Positions 30,486-39,437 of a stretch of DNA of 64,000 nucleotides are shown here, piece after piece. Under the pieces are notes generated by a model. That model was not told where the DNA came from. It ran no database searches and saw nothing but the letters and a program-made list of their open reading frames with translations. A program made the position numbers and the translations under genes. This stretch comes from Ramlibacter tataouinensis TTB310. GTDB taxonomy: Bacteria; Pseudomonadota; Gammaproteobacteria; Burkholderiales; Burkholderiaceae_C. Location: assembly GCF_000215705.1 (NCBI RefSeq), contig NC_015677.1:186001-250000 (forward strand), read 5' to 3'. The first letter of the stretch is position 1. The number at the start of each line of letters is the position of its first letter.

Positions 30486-30491
30486 CACAAT
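30486..30491 (+). promoter_or_regulatory. Candidate -10 box of fadD
   Basis: CACAAT precedes the acyl-CoA ligase gene by 41 bases. GGAGA at 30519-30523 is the likely ribosome-binding site. A FadR/PsrA-type operator is not obvious. Confidence 0.35.
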
Positions 30492-30532
30492 GCGCGCCAG
30501 CTGAACAATCAACGGACATGGAGAAGACAACG

Positions 30533-32209
30533 ATGGACAAGCGTCCCTGGCTGAGCGCCTATCCCGCGGGCGTGCCCGCCGACATCGACGCCTCGCAGTA
30601 CGGCTCGCTGGTGGCCCTGATGGAGGAGAGCTTCCGCAAGTACGCCGACCGCCCCGCCTACAGCTTCATGGGCAAGGAGGTCAGCTACGGCCAGACCGAC
30701 TCGCTCAGCAGCGCCTTCGCGGCCTACCTGCAGGGCCTGGGCCTGCAGAAGGGCGAGCGCGTGGCCATCATGATGCCCAACGTGCCGCAGTACCCGGTCG
30801 CGGTGGCGGCCATCCTGCGCGCCGGCCTGGTGGTGGTGAACGTCAACCCGCTGTACACCCCGCGCGAGCTGGAGCACCAGCTCAAGGACTCCGGCGCCAA
30901 GGCCATCGTCATCATCGAGAACTTCGCCAACACGCTGCAGCAGTGCATCGCCAATACGCCCGTCAAGCACGTGGTGCTGGCCGCCATGGGCGACCAGCTG
31001 GGGTTGCTCAAGGGCGCGCTGGTCAACTACGTGGTGCGCAGCGTCAAGAAGATGGTGCCGGCGTACAACCTGCCGGGCGCGGTGCGCTTCAACGACGCCG
31101 TGGCCCAGGGCACGCGCGGCGCGCTGCGCAAGCCGGACATCCGGCCCGACGACGTGGCCGTGCTGCAGTACACCGGCGGCACCACCGGCGTGTCCAAGGG
31201 CGCGGTGCTGCTGCACCGCAACGTCATCGCCAACGTGCTGCAGTCCGAGGCCTGGAACGCGCCGGTGATGGGCAAGGTGCCCGCCGGCGAGCAGCCCACC
31301 GGCGTTTGCGCCCTGCCGCTGTACCACATCTTCGCCTTCACCGTGGGCATGATGCTGTCCATGCGCACGGGCGGCCGGCTGATCCTGATCCCCAACCCGC
31401 GTGACCTGCCGGCGGTGCTCAAGGAGCTGTCCAAGCACACCTTCCACAGCTTCCCCGCCGTGAACACGCTGTTCAACGGCCTGGCCAACCACCCGGACTT
31501 CGACAAGGTCAACTGGAAGAACCTCAAGGTCTCGGTGGGCGGCGGCATGGCGGTGCAGGGCGCGGTGGCCGACCTGTGGCTGAAGAAGACCGGCTGCCCG
31601 ATCTGCGAGGGCTACGGCCTGTCCGAGACCTCGCCCTCGGCCAGCTGCAACCCGGTCACCAGCACCCAGTACACCGGCACCATCGGCGTGCCGCTGCCGT
31701 CCACTTCCATGAAGTGCATCGACGACAACGGCATCGAGGTGCCGCTCGGCCAGCCCGGCGAGATCGCCATCAAGGGGCCGCAGGTGATGGCCGGCTACTG
31801 GCAGCGTCCCGACGAGACCGCCAAGGTCATGACCGCCGACGGCTTCTTCAAGAGCGGCGATATCGGCGTCATGGACGAGCGCGGCTACTTCAGGATCGTG
31901 GACCGCAAGAAGGACATGGTGCTGGTCTCGGGCTTCAACGTGTACCCCAACGAGGTGGAGGACGTGGTGGCCAAGCTGGACGGCGTGCTCGAGTGCGCCG
32001 TGGTGGGCGTGCCGGACCCCGAGACCGGCGAGGCCGTCAAGCTGGTCATCGTCAAGAAGGACCCGCAGCTGACCGAGGAGAAGGTGCGCGAGTACTGCCG
32101 CGCCAACCTCACGGGCTACAAGCGGCCGCGCGTGATCGAGTTCCGCACCGACCTGCCCAAGACGCCGGTCGGCAAGATCCTGCGGCGCGAGCTGCGGGAC
32201 AAGAGGTAA
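30533..32209 (+). CDS. fadD: Long-chain fatty acid-CoA ligase
   Basis: A 558-residue adenylate-forming enzyme that activates fatty acids as acyl-CoA for beta-oxidation. The AMP motif YTGGTTGVSKGA is at about 212, with GYGLSETSPSASCNP as the A5 motif. SGDIGVMDERGYFRIVDRKKDMVLVSGFNVYPNEVE contains the fatty-acyl signature, and the catalytic Lys is in KTPVGKILRRELR. ATG 30533 is preferred because GGAGA lies nine bases before it; ATG 30518 would add five residues. It is a single-gene unit, convergent with the methyltransferase gene. Confidence 0.95.
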   Translation: MDKRPWLSAYPAGVPADIDASQYGSLVALMEESFRKYADRPAYSFMGKEVSYGQTDSLSSAFAAYLQGLGLQKGERVAIMMPNVPQYPVAVAAILRAGLVVVNVNPLYTPRELEHQLKDSGAKAIVIIENFANTLQQCIANTPVKHVVLAAMGDQLGLLKGALVNYVVRSVKKMVPAYNLPGAVRFNDAVAQGTRGALRKPDIRPDDVAVLQYTGGTTGVSKGAVLLHRNVIANVLQSEAWNAPVMGKVPAGEQPTGVCALPLYHIFAFTVGMMLSMRTGGRLILIPNPRDLPAVLKELSKHTFHSFPAVNTLFNGLANHPDFDKVNWKNLKVSVGGGMAVQGAVADLWLKKTGCPICEGYGLSETSPSASCNPVTSTQYTGTIGVPLPSTSMKCIDDNGIEVPLGQPGEIAIKGPQVMAGYWQRPDETAKVMTADGFFKSGDIGVMDERGYFRIVDRKKDMVLVSGFNVYPNEVEDVVAKLDGVLECAVVGVPDPETGEAVKLVIVKKDPQLTEEKVREYCRANLTGYKRPRVIEFRTDLPKTPVGKILRRELRDKR

Positions 32210-32237
32210 TCGTCATCAACGCAGGACCGGGCCTGGC

Positions 32238-33067
32238 TCACGTCGGCTCGGCAGTGGACAGCCACCAGCCGCGGCCGGCATGCCACGCCGTCGCGTCCGG
32301 CGCGGTGTCGAGGCGCAGCGAGCGGATGTCCTGGTAAGGACGCTGGCGCATGGCGTTCGGCAGGCCTTCGGCCGAAACGTCGTCTCGTGCGCCCGCGCAA
32401 GGCGTGAAGGCCGTCGGCATCAAGCCCTGGGCGGTCCAGCGCTCGGGCGCAACGCGTCGGATGACCAGCAGCACGCCGGCGCCGCCACCGGTCAGCGGGA
32501 AGACCAGCCGGCCGCCGATCCGTAGTGCCTCCAGCCAGCCGCGCACGGGGTGCGTTGCCCCGGCGGACACATAGATCACGTCCGCCGCCGGCAAGTCACC
32601 CTCTGCTGCCGAACGGTTGTCCACCCGTACCCGCCCGTAGCTTGCCAGGCAGTTCTTCGCGCGGTGTGCCAGCCCGGGTTCCAGTTCGAAGGCGTGCACC
32701 TGTCCGCCTGGACCGACCAATTCAGCCAGCACGGCCGTGTAGTAGCCGGTCCCGGCACCCACGTGGAGAACGGTGTCGCCCGGCGCGGGCGCGGCCGCAG
32801 CCAGGCACCGGGCATGCAGCGAGGGTTGGCCGTTGTTCAATCCGAGCGCCTCGTCCAGCGCGATGAGGATGTCCTGGTAGACCCAGCGCGGGTCGTCGTC
32901 TGGCGTGTCGATGTAGCCGCTCCAGGTAAAGACGCGCCAAGGTCCCGGCCCGACAAACGCCTCGCGCGGCGCGGTTCGAAAGGCCGCAAGCAGTCCTGGG
33001 TGCCTGCCGCCGGCCGATGCAGCCAGGTACTCGGCATAGAGCTGCGGTGCTGCTCGATGCTGGGCAT
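32238..33067 (-). CDS. [20 protein letters not shown] O-methyltransferase-like protein, apparently frameshifted near the 5' end
   Basis: The main frame encodes a SAM-dependent methyltransferase: FVGPGPWRVFTW, NNGQPSLHARCLAAAAP, motif I LHVGAGTGYYTAVLAELVG, and VIYVSAGATHPVRGWLEAL. Relatives repair isoaspartyl residues. ATG 33067 has a strong GAAGGAGG site, but its frame (MPSIEQHR) runs off after eight codons. Inserting one base between 33044 and 33043 gives MPSIEQHRQLYAEY, the N-terminus expected in this family, and makes the frame whole at 276 residues. So a single-base deletion or sequencing error is likely. An alternative is initiation in the main frame at GTG 33122. It lies downstream of an SDR gene on the same strand. 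Confidence 0.7.
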
Positions 33068-33132
33068 GGTGCCTCCTTCTGGTTGCATGACACGCGGTGG
33101 CGGAGCCTCTTCTGCCCGTCACGATCGCACCT

Positions 33133-34074
33133 TCACTCCCGTGGGTCCGCTTCGTCCGCCGCGGCACCTGCATCGGCGGCGAGTTCGAACGCCGGGACGG
33201 TGCGGCCGTCGATGTCGGTGAATCCGTACTCCACGGCCAGGTCGGCCACGCGCAGCACCTGCCCGGTCCTGGCCAGCACCTGCGGATCGGCCGCCAGCGC
33301 GGCAACGGCCCGGCCCAGGTAGCGGGGCGACTCGGTCCTGGCCAGCTCCGGGCGCTCGCGCCAATGCGCCTCGTCGGTCCTGTGCCCGGCCAGCACGAAC
33401 TCGGTGCGCATCCACCCCGGCGACACCGCGAGCGATGCCACGCCGTGCGGGCGCAGCTCCTCGGCCATGCCGAACGCCAGGCGGTTGATGGCGGCCTTGG
33501 CCAGGTCGTAGAACAGGTTGCCGCGCAGGTAGCGGCCGCGGTCCCAGAAGGTCGTGGCCACGATGAGCCCGCGGCGCTGCCGCGCCATCAGCGGCGCGGC
33601 GAAACGGCCCGCCAGCAGGTGCGAACGCACGCCGCGGTCCATCATCGCGTCCCAGTGCGCCAGGGGGTGCTGCCAGAACGGCGCGTCGAAGACGCCGTCA
33701 AAGCTCTCGTGGCCGCCCCAGGCGTTGTTCACCAGCAGGTCGAGCCGGCTGTGGTCGCGTTCGACCCGCTCGAACAGCGCGCCGACCTCTTCATCACGTG
33801 TGTGATCGCAAGGCACGGCGATGCCCCGGCCGCCGGCGGCGGTGACCTCCGATGCGGTCTCGTCGATGCTGCCCAGCAGGGTATCCAGCCCGGACAGCCG
33901 AAGCAGGCCGTCGTAAGTCGCGGGTGCCCGGTTGCGTGTGGTCCGCCCGGTGACGTAGACGGTGGCGCCCGCGGCGCCCAGCTCGACGGCGATCCCGCGG
34001 CCCGCTCCGCGGCTGGCGCCGGTGACGATCGCGACGAGGCCGCTCAGCGGCCGGCGGGGGGTGGTGGTGGGCAT
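33133..34074 (-). CDS. SDR-family NAD(P)-dependent oxidoreductase
   Basis: A 313-residue classical short-chain dehydrogenase. The nucleotide-binding TGASRGAGRGIA is at about 18-29, LDLLVNNAWGG (NNAG-like) follows, and the catalytic pair is Tyr189/Lys193 in FYDLAKAAINRL. An extended C-terminal region after SPGWMRTEF resembles the dehydrogenase/reductase SDR member 1 type. Substrate unknown. ATG 34074 has GGAG seven bases upstream; ATG 34092 is the alternative. It is between the AraC regulator and the methyltransferase on the same strand, and the regulator may control it. Confidence 0.87.
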   Translation of the reverse strand: MPTTTPRRPLSGLVAIVTGASRGAGRGIAVELGAAGATVYVTGRTTRNRAPATYDGLLRLSGLDTLLGSIDETASEVTAAGGRGIAVPCDHTRDEEVGALFERVERDHSRLDLLVNNAWGGHESFDGVFDAPFWQHPLAHWDAMMDRGVRSHLLAGRFAAPLMARQRRGLIVATTFWDRGRYLRGNLFYDLAKAAINRLAFGMAEELRPHGVASLAVSPGWMRTEFVLAGHRTDEAHWRERPELARTESPRYLGRAVAALAADPQVLARTGQVLRVADLAVEYGFTDIDGRTVPAFELAADAGAAADEADPRE

Positions 34075-34117
34075 GTCGGGCTCCAGGGTCATGAGGCCGC
34101 GCACTCTAGACGCCGCT

Positions 34118-34972
34118 TCAGGCGGCGGTCTTGGAAAAATCCGCAACGCTGCGGCCCAGCCGCGCCTGGAAGCGGGCGGGTGTCTCGCCACAGAACGCCC
34201 TGAACTCGTTGATCAGGTGCGCCTGGTCGTAGAAGCCCATGGCGAGCGCGAACCCGGGCCAGTCCGGATCCGGCTGGCGGCGCAGCTCGCGCAGGCAGCC
34301 GTGCACCCGCGATAGCCGGCGCCAGGCCTGGGGCGAAACACCCAGGTGCTCGCTGAACAGCTGCTGGAGCCTGCGCTCGCTGATCTCCAGCGCCCGCGCG
34401 ACCTGGGCCGGCGCGGCATCGGTGCCACGCGCGATCAGGCCGGCGGCATGCCGCACCCGGGCTTGCGCCAGGCTCTCGCCGGGCGGCAGGCGCCGCAGCA
34501 GGAAGGCCTGCAGCTGGCGTGACAGGGCGCGCAGACCGGCGGCGCCCGCCACGAGGCCTTCGAGCTCGCGCCCGTCCGCGCCCCACAGCTCGCCGGGGGA
34601 GACCGCGCGTCCGGCGAGCTCGGCCGCGTCCACCTGGAGCAAGCCGGCGGCGGCGCCAGGCCGGAAGGTGATGGACAGGCCTTCGATGCGGCCGCTGTAC
34701 TGCAGCACGACCGGCGCCAGCGTCGCCCCGACAAGCGCAGTCGACCAGGCTGCGCCTTGCCGCTGCACCACCAGGCGCAGCGCACCGTCGGGCACCACCT
34801 GCTCCTCGACCACTTGCGAGAGTGCGATCTCGTCGCGGTAGGCAACGACGTGCGCCACCCGGCTCGCCAGTCCTTCGTGCACGCGCAGCTCGCACAGGCG
34901 GCCCGCCGGAACGTCGGTCTCGGGGGCGTACACGGGATCGTCGGGAAGGCGCAGGTAGAGCCGCCGGTTCAT
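34118..34972 (-). CDS. AraC-family transcriptional regulator
   Basis: A 284-residue protein. The N-terminal 150 residues form a sensor domain (VVPDGALRLVVQRQG, RIEGLSITFRPGAAAGLLQ) of the type with a DUF6597-like beta-fold. The C-terminal AraC DNA-binding domain has two helix-turn-helices: SERRLQQLFSEHLGVSPQAWRRLSRVHGCL and GFYDQAHLINEFRAFCGETPARFQA. The gene is upstream of the SDR and methyltransferase genes on the same strand, 43 bases from the SDR start, and is divergent from the nucleosidase gene. The inducer is unknown. Confidence 0.9.
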   Translation of the reverse strand: MNRRLYLRLPDDPVYAPETDVPAGRLCELRVHEGLASRVAHVVAYRDEIALSQVVEEQVVPDGALRLVVQRQGAAWSTALVGATLAPVVLQYSGRIEGLSITFRPGAAAGLLQVDAAELAGRAVSPGELWGADGRELEGLVAGAAGLRALSRQLQAFLLRRLPPGESLAQARVRHAAGLIARGTDAAPAQVARALEISERRLQQLFSEHLGVSPQAWRRLSRVHGCLRELRRQPDPDWPGFALAMGFYDQAHLINEFRAFCGETPARFQARLGRSVADFSKTAA

Positions 34973-35039
34973 GGAGCCATCCTAGCGCCGCGTCGGGCGG
35001 CCGACCCGGCAGAATCGCCGATCAACTCCACACGCCACC

Positions 35040-35738
35040 ATGACCCTTGCCATCGTCTCCGCCATGAACGAGGAGCTGGCCGCCGTGCTGGCCCTGATGC
35101 CTGGCGAGCGCAGGGTGCAGGCCGCTGGGCGCGAGTTCTGGTGCGGCCGCCTGCACGGCCAGGAGGTGGTCGCGGTGCTGTCGCGCATCGGCAAGGTGGC
35201 GGCGGCCACCACCGCCGCCGTGCTGGCCGAGCGCTTCGGCGTCTCGGGCATCGTCTTCACCGGCGTGGCGGGCGGCCTGGGGCCGGGCGTGCGGGTGGGC
35301 GACGTGGTGGTGGCCGACAGCTTCCTGCAGCACGACCTGGACGCCTCGCCGATCTTCCCCCGTTACGAGGTGCCGCTGTACGGCACCAGCCGCTTCCACA
35401 CCGACCCGGCCCTGACCGGCCGGCTGCAGGCGGCGGCACGCGCCGCGCTGCCGGCCGCCGCGCTGCACCGCGGCCTGGTGGCCAGCGGCGACCGCTTCGT
35501 TTCCAGCACCGCCGAAGCCCGTGCCTTGCAGGCCGCCCTGCCCCATGCCTTGGCGGTGGAGATGGAAGGGGCTGCCGTGGCCCAGGTCTGCCACGACTTC
35601 GGCCTGCCGTTCGCGGCGGTGCGCACGATCTCGGACCGCGCGGACGACGAAGCGCACGGCGACTTCAGCCGCTTCGTGCGGGAGGTGGCCAGCCGGCACT
35701 CGGCGGCCATCGTGCAGGCCCTGCTGGCCGGGGCCTGA
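35040..35738 (+). CDS. mtnN: 5'-methylthioadenosine/S-adenosylhomocysteine nucleosidase
   Basis: A 232-residue nucleosidase that splits MTA and SAH into adenine and a thio-ribose, recycling sulfur and relieving methyltransferase inhibition. IVSAMNEEL contains the catalytic Glu, GIVFTGVAGGLGPGVRVGDVVVA is the PNP/MTAN pattern, and VEMEGAAVAQVCHDFGLPFAAVRTISDRAD carries the substrate Glu/Met and catalytic Asp. It is a single gene, with CAGAAT as a possible -10 about 30 bases upstream. It is convergent with the following gene, directly abutting it. Confidence 0.92.
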   Translation: MTLAIVSAMNEELAAVLALMPGERRVQAAGREFWCGRLHGQEVVAVLSRIGKVAAATTAAVLAERFGVSGIVFTGVAGGLGPGVRVGDVVVADSFLQHDLDASPIFPRYEVPLYGTSRFHTDPALTGRLQAAARAALPAAALHRGLVASGDRFVSSTAEARALQAALPHALAVEMEGAAVAQVCHDFGLPFAAVRTISDRADDEAHGDFSRFVREVASRHSAAIVQALLAGA

Positions 35739-36413
35739 TCAGTCGACGCCCAGGCCCAGGGTCAGGCCCAGCGTCCAGTTGGACGGCGCCGGCCCGCTCA
35801 GGCGTTGTGCCCGGCTGAGGTCCACGCTCCAGTTGCGGCCGGCGGCCCAGCGCACGCCGGCGCGCACGAAGTGGGTGGCCTCTGCGCGGTAGCGCTCGGC
35901 CAGCAGCGACCAGCCCTGGCGCGGTGTCCACTCGGCGGCGACGCCGAAGCGGTTCTCGTCACGGCCGCGGTGAGCGAAGTCCCGCCCCAGGTTCAGGTGC
36001 AGCGCCAGGTCGTCGCGCGGTTCCCAGGTCGCCAGGCCGACCAGGGCAGCGCCTTGGTAGCGCGGCCGTGTGCGGGCCTGCCAGGCAGGCGCGACCACCA
36101 GGCCCAGGCTGAAACCCTCGGCCACTTCGCGCGCCCACTTGGCCTCCAGGCCGTAGGCGGTGGCCGAGGCACCGTGGTCGCGCGCGTACTCGGCGGCCGC
36201 GCCCAGCTCGATCGGGCCGACGCGGCAGGCGCCGCCTCCATGCAGCAGCCGCTCGCCGCCCTGGGCGCGGGTGCCCCAGGTCTCCAGCTCGCACTCGCCC
36301 GGCTCCAGAATGCCCGCATCGTCCACCGCATGGTGGCCGCCGGCGGCCAGCGCAGCCTGGCCGCCGGCGCCGGCGATCAGCGCCAGGGCGAGCGGCCGCG
36401 CCAGGCCCTTCAT
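35739..36413 (-). CDS. Exported beta-strand-rich protein, probable outer-membrane barrel, function unknown
   Basis: A 224-residue protein with a signal peptide (MKGLARPLALALIAGAGGQAALAA). The mature part has alternating aromatic and hydrophobic residues and closes with GLTLGLGVD, typical of an outer-membrane barrel. HHAVDDAGILEPGECELETWG after the signal resembles exported proteins near CorA in related genomes. The start at 36413 overlaps the corA stop (ATGA), so translation is coupled to CorA. I cannot assign a substrate. Confidence 0.68.
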   Translation of the reverse strand: MKGLARPLALALIAGAGGQAALAAGGHHAVDDAGILEPGECELETWGTRAQGGERLLHGGGACRVGPIELGAAAEYARDHGASATAYGLEAKWAREVAEGFSLGLVVAPAWQARTRPRYQGAALVGLATWEPRDDLALHLNLGRDFAHRGRDENRFGVAAEWTPRQGWSLLAERYRAEATHFVRAGVRWAAGRNWSVDLSRAQRLSGPAPSNWTLGLTLGLGVD

Positions 36414-37408
36414 CGCAGCCAGCCCCTCTTCCTGAAGTACCACATCGGCCCGAGCGCGCTGGCCACCATCAGGGCCAGCGCGAACGGGTAGCCGCCGCGC
36501 CAGGCCAGCTCGGGCATGTGCTGGAAGTTCATGCCGTACAGGCTGGCGATCAGCGTCGGCGGCAGCAGCGCGACGCTGGCCACCGAGAAGATCTTGATGA
36601 TCTTGTTCTGGTTGATGTTGATGAAGCCGACGGTGGCGTCCATCAGGAAGTTGATCTTGTCGAACAGGAAGGCCGTGTGGCTGTCCAGCGACTCGATGTC
36701 GCGCAGGATCTGCCGCGCGTCGTCGAACTGCTCCGCGTTGAGCATGCGGCTGCGCATCATGAAGCTGACGGCGCGGCGCGTGTCCATCATGTTGCGGCGG
36801 ATGCGGCCGTTCAGGTCCTCCTGGCGCGCGATGGCCCCCAGCACCTCGCCGGCCTTCTCGTCGGTGACGTCGCCGGCCAGCACCTGCTTGCTCACCTTCT
36901 CCAGCTCGTCGTAGACGCCCTCCAGCGTGTCGGCCGAGTACTCGGCGTCCGCGTCGAACAGCTTGAGCAGCACCTCCTTGGCGTCCTCGATCAGGCCGGG
37001 GGCGCGGCGCGCGCGCAGCCGCAGCAGCCGGAACACCGGCACGTCCTCGTCGTGGATCGAGAACAGCACGCCGTGGCTTTTCAGCGTGCGGTTCGTCAGG
37101 TTGAGGACGAAGGCCACGCGCACCGTGCGCGGCTCGTCGTCGTCGCCGCCGCTGCCCGCGATCAGGAAGTCGCTGCGGATGTGGAGGTCGCCGTTGTCCT
37201 CCTCGTAGAACCGGGCCGACTCCTCCAGGTCCTCGTCCATCGCATCGTCGGGGATGGACAGGCCGAAGTACTGCTTGACCCAGCGCTTCTCCTGCGGCGT
37301 GGGCGACTCCAGGTCCACCCAGATCGGCTGGAATTTCGACAGCTCCTCCAGGGACTCGATCTCTTCCTGGAAGAGCCGGCCATTGGCGAGCGTGAAGATG
37401 TTCAGCAT
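36410..37408 (-). CDS. corA: Magnesium/cobalt transporter CorA
   Basis: A 332-residue CorA channel. The long cytoplasmic N-terminal domain is followed by two C-terminal membrane helices, and the pore signature GMN is at 292-294 (LYGMNFQHMPEL), which is the diagnostic motif. NRTLKSHGVLFSIHDEDVPVFR and EEKRWVKQYFGLSIPDDAMDED-like segments are typical of the betaproteobacterial clade. It mediates Mg2+ influx at the inner membrane. The start is ATG 37408 (MLNIFTLANG). The coupled downstream gene encodes an exported barrel-like protein. Confidence 0.95.
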   Translation of the reverse strand: MLNIFTLANGRLFQEEIESLEELSKFQPIWVDLESPTPQEKRWVKQYFGLSIPDDAMDEDLEESARFYEEDNGDLHIRSDFLIAGSGGDDDEPRTVRVAFVLNLTNRTLKSHGVLFSIHDEDVPVFRLLRLRARRAPGLIEDAKEVLLKLFDADAEYSADTLEGVYDELEKVSKQVLAGDVTDEKAGEVLGAIARQEDLNGRIRRNMMDTRRAVSFMMRSRMLNAEQFDDARQILRDIESLDSHTAFLFDKINFLMDATVGFININQNKIIKIFSVASVALLPPTLIASLYGMNFQHMPELAWRGGYPFALALMVASALGPMWYFRKRGWLR

Positions 37409-37418
37409 GGGCGCGCGA

Positions 37419-38621
37419 TTATGCCGTGGCGCCACCGGCGAAGGCGAGCAGCTGCGCCTTGTGCGCGTAGGCGTCGTGCTCGCCCAGGTCGACCAGCGCC
37501 TGCACGAAGCCGGGCTCGAACAGCAGGTAGCTGGCCAGCGGTCCGCCGCCGCGACGCAGCGCGCCCAGCCCGCCCAGCGCCCGCTGCGCCGCGGCCGGCA
37601 GCAGATGGAGGTGGTCCAGCGCCAGCGCGTCGAGCGAGCGCGTGGGCTGCAGGGTCAGCACGTCCACGGGGCGGTACGGCAGGCCCGCCGCCAGCTCGGG
37701 CGGCAGGCGGCGCAGCGTGTCCGTCACCCGCTGCACCTGTTCCACGTCGGCCTGCAGCGTGTCATGGAACACGCTGGCCAGGGCGTGGCCGGCGATGGCG
37801 CCCATGCCGGGCACGCCGCCCTGCGGGCCAGCGGCGAAGCCGGAGCGCTGGGGCTGGCCGACGCCCACCACCAGCACCTGGTCGGCCCCCAGGTGCACGG
37901 CCGGCGACAGCGGCGAGATCTGGCGCATGGCGCCGTCGCCGAAGTACTCGCGCCGGCCGTCCACCCACAGCGGCGTGGCGGGGAACAGGAAGGGGATGGC
38001 GCTGGACGCCATCAGGTGCTCGATGGTCAGCGGCTGGAACTCGGCACGCCGGCCCGGCCGCAGCCAGGGCGCGAAGGCGGCGCCCGCGGCGGCGTGGCAG
38101 AAGGTCCAGTGCACGCCGGTGGTGTAGCTGGAGGCGGTCACGGCCAGCGCCTGCAGCGCACCGGCCTGCAGCGCGTCGTCGATGCCCTGCAGCGAGATGG
38201 CGCGGTGCAGCGTGTTGACCAGGGGCATGGTGTCCAGGATGGCGCCCTGCCGGCGCGCCTGCCCCCACAGCCGCACGGCGGCCAGCAGGCGGCTGATGCG
38301 CGTCCAGGGCGGCAGCCGCAGCCGGTAGACCGCCTCGGTATGCAGCCCCAGCCAGAACGGCGCCAACCCGTCCAGCGCCGCCAGACCCGAGGCCGCCTGG
38401 CTGGCCAGCCAGGCGGCATTGAGGGCGCCGGCGGAGGTGCCCACCAGCACCTGGAACGGGAAGCCGCGCTCCCCGCCCGGTTGCAGGCGCAGCATGGCGG
38501 CCAGCGCGCGCAGCACCCCGGCCTGGTAGGCGGTGCGGGCGCCGCCGCCCATCAGCACCAGGGCGCGCACCGGCCGCCGGCGGGCGGGGGAGGAGGGAAG
38601 GGAGGTGGGATCGGGGACCAT
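37419..38621 (-). CDS. Patatin-like phospholipase
   Basis: A 400-residue serine lipase-like protein. The oxyanion hole is GGGAR at about 25-29. The nucleophile Ser63 is in GTSAG (61-65), and the catalytic Asp229 is in FGDGAMRQI. These three elements define the patatin family; no signal peptide or membrane helix is evident. A C-terminal DUF3336-like domain is absent. It could hydrolyse membrane lipids or act in lipid turnover. It is ten bases upstream of corA on the same strand and probably cotranscribed. Confidence 0.9.
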   Translation of the reverse strand: MVPDPTSLPSSPARRRPVRALVLMGGGARTAYQAGVLRALAAMLRLQPGGERGFPFQVLVGTSAGALNAAWLASQAASGLAALDGLAPFWLGLHTEAVYRLRLPPWTRISRLLAAVRLWGQARRQGAILDTMPLVNTLHRAISLQGIDDALQAGALQALAVTASSYTTGVHWTFCHAAAGAAFAPWLRPGRRAEFQPLTIEHLMASSAIPFLFPATPLWVDGRREYFGDGAMRQISPLSPAVHLGADQVLVVGVGQPQRSGFAAGPQGGVPGMGAIAGHALASVFHDTLQADVEQVQRVTDTLRRLPPELAAGLPYRPVDVLTLQPTRSLDALALDHLHLLPAAAQRALGGLGALRRGGGPLASYLLFEPGFVQALVDLGEHDAYAHKAQLLAFAGGATA

Positions 38622-38652
38622 GGCCGTGTCCGGCCATGGTAGAGCAGGCCGC

Positions 38653-39270
38653 TCAGGCCTCGGCCGTGACCGACCGGGGCTGGAGAGCCGCCGCCTCGGA
38701 TGGACGCACGTCGCACTTGAGCACCGAGGCCATGTAGGCCAGGCTGGCGCGGTGTGCCTCCGGCGTTTCCGCGGCGCAGCAGTCGGCCGGCACCCAGACC
38801 TTGAACTCGCGCAAAAAGGCGTCGGCCGCCGTCATCTGCACGCACATGTCGGTGGCCAGGCCGCAGATCACCAGCTCGGAGGCGCCCATCTCGCCCAGCA
38901 GCAGCTCCAGCGGGGAGCCGTAGAAGGCGGAGTGCCGCGGCTTGAGGATGGTGAGGTCGTCGGCCTGGGGATAGAGCAGCCGGACGATCTGGGCCGCCTC
39001 GCCCTGCATGCCCAGGCAGCGGGCGACCAGGCTATGGAAATCGGACTGCCAGACCCCGTAGTTGTCGTTCGCGTACAGGGTGGCCACGCCCTGGGCCGCC
39101 AGACGCTGCTTCAGGCGGGCGGTGGCGCGCGCCGCCTCCAGGGCCGGCGGCGCCAGCTTTTCACCACCCGGAAAGTCCAGCGGGTTGACGAAGTCCACCA
39201 GGAGCAGGACGCGCGGGCTGTGGGGCAGGCGGGTGGGGCACAGGCCATGGGCCCGGATCGGGGAGGGCAT
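38653..39270 (-). CDS. Isochorismatase-family hydrolase
   Basis: A 205-residue cysteine hydrolase. LLLVDFVNPLDFPGG supplies the catalytic Asp, LKPRHSAFYGSPLELLL the Lys, and LVICGLATDMCVQMTAADA the nucleophilic Cys. This is the nicotinamidase/isochorismatase fold. The exact substrate is not evident. It lies 31 bases upstream of the patatin gene on the same strand. Confidence 0.88.
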   Translation of the reverse strand: MPSPIRAHGLCPTRLPHSPRVLLLVDFVNPLDFPGGEKLAPPALEAARATARLKQRLAAQGVATLYANDNYGVWQSDFHSLVARCLGMQGEAAQIVRLLYPQADDLTILKPRHSAFYGSPLELLLGEMGASELVICGLATDMCVQMTAADAFLREFKVWVPADCCAAETPEAHRASLAYMASVLKCDVRPSEAAALQPRSVTAEA

Positions 39271-39300
39271 GCCGCCATGATGGGCCTGGGCCGGTGCCCG

Positions 39301-39314
39301 GGAGGCCGGCCTCC
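39301..39314. other. Perfect 14-base palindrome between isochorismatase and small gene
   Basis: GGAGGCCGGCCTCC is a perfect palindrome with no loop, so it is more like a protein-binding site than a hairpin. It lies 31 bases upstream of the isochorismatase start, in the divergent gap. Confidence 0.35.
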
Positions 39315-39329
39315 ATTGAACGCGACAGC

Positions 39330-39394
39330 AGGACGATTCCTACACGGCTGACCCAAGCTGTCCGACATCTTGGATGAGGCACGCCCCCTACATT
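39330..39394 (+). promoter_or_regulatory. Promoter region of the tiny-gene pair: dyad and -10 box
   Basis: AGGA-CGAT-TCCT (39330-39341) is a short inverted repeat, and TACATT (39389-39394) is the likely -10. The context CCTACATTG, with CTTCCA about ten bases later, is shared with the DUF4382 lipoprotein promoter near 15352. Confidence 0.35.
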
Positions 39395-39437
39395 GGATGC
39401 ATCTTCCAGCCCATCCGGGCACCAGGAGCCATCACCA

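Noticed and set aside
32210..32237. Terminator between convergent fadD and the methyltransferase
   Set aside because: The 28-base gap has only short imperfect pairing and no T-run.
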